The translations under genes and the position numbers were made by a program. 64,000 nt of DNA from Onchidella celtica (lineage: Eukaryota; Mollusca; Gastropoda; Systellommatophora; Onchidiidae). The notes below the pieces were generated by a model that was not told where the DNA came from, made no database searches, and worked only from the letters and a program-made list of their open reading frames with translations. This document shows, one piece after another, positions 63,491-64,000 of this stretch (positions are counted from its first letter, which is position 1; each line of letters starts with the position of its first letter). Location of the stretch: NCBI GenBank assembly GCA_963931925.1, contig OZ007579.1, forward strand, positions 37,865,566 through 37,929,565, given 5' to 3'.

Positions 63491-64000
63491 AAATTTATCT
63501 CTTAGAAAAAATATTGCGGATTCTCTCGATAAAACGCAGAATTATTTCAGTTAGTGATTCATGCTTTATTCACAGCCTTTTACTATTTTTTGTAAGGTCT
63601 TCTTCAACTAGTAATACTAACATGATGTGGATAACAAACTGAAAAGCCATGAATTTATTTTTCAGATTGTGACCAGGTATCTCTTAGCATAAAAGAAAAA
63701 AAAAAGTAAAAGTTGTTTTGTTTTTTTTTGGGGGGGGGGGGGAATAATGGGAGTAACTTAAGACGTTCTCTTGCTTTCAAAAGAACCAGAATGTGTCTGT
63801 ATTCGGAATGACCACTGCCTATTCTACGATGCAATGCTCAGGGAAAAAGAAAAAGTGGATAGGAATGTGAAGGAAAGGTTTCTCTCTTCTGTGTGTGTGT
63901 GGGGGGGGGGGGGGCTGGGGGAATAGGAAAACATGAAGACTGAAATAAGAAATGACCCCTAACTAACCTGTCTAAATCATATCACTCATCGAAGCAACTC
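63491..64000. other. Region upstream of UBR5
   Basis: No coding signal seen. It holds two poly-G runs (about 63731-63742 and 63901-63914, the second after a short GT repeat) and AT-rich sequence. Confidence 0.5.

Overview
The window is nuclear DNA of an animal. It has long AT-rich introns with GT-AG boundaries, many transposable elements and no prokaryotic gene organisation. The repeat types (an endonuclease-reverse transcriptase LINE, PIF/Harbinger and hAT-like DNA elements, a SINE with a conserved core, large tandem arrays) suggest a lophotrochozoan, most likely a mollusc. That placement is an inference from repeat style and from an invertebrate-type UBR5 sequence.

One gene dominates. From about 63.4 kb leftwards to 12.44 kb, the minus strand carries the first 39 coding exons of UBR5 (the orthologue of Drosophila hyd), a giant HECT-family E3 ubiquitin ligase. 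I placed every exon by splice signals, codon phase and similarity to my memory of human UBR5. All 38 internal junctions keep phase. The exons sum to 7,944 nt, exactly 2,648 codons, without a stop. They encode the N-terminal beta-propeller parts, the UBA domain, a nuclear-localisation-like stretch, the UBR-box zinc finger, acidic linkers, and a very large Ser/Thr/Pro-rich exon followed by a conserved block. The C-terminal MLLE and HECT catalytic domains are not visible. They must lie beyond the left edge, inside the 200-N assembly gap at 11779-11978, or be separated by misassembly.

Left part (1-12.4 kb): a 30-bp minisatellite (691-1469), a broken PIF/Harbinger transposon (1734-4170), a promoter-like cluster with a candidate minus-strand first exon (about 5.64-5.72 kb), a 42-bp tandem repeat (6183-6540), a 107-bp satellite array of about 32 copies (8319-11778) running into the gap, and two weakly supported minus-strand exons (72-155, 8081-8167).

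The UBR5 introns are packed with insertions. There are three solo LTRs with TGTCA...TGACA ends and 4-5 bp target duplications (27316-28555, 34529-35620, 60146-61705). There is an endonuclease/reverse transcriptase LINE (about 46.89-51.09 kb) and several terminal-inverted-repeat elements (18917-20084, 20811-22686, 34431-35891, 51585-53336, 59783-62285). Two of the LTRs sit inside TIR elements, giving datable nested insertions. The LINE and the LTRs appear to run antisense to UBR5. A CCAAT/NRF1/YY1-like cluster marks the probable UBR5 promoter near 63.38-63.49 kb.
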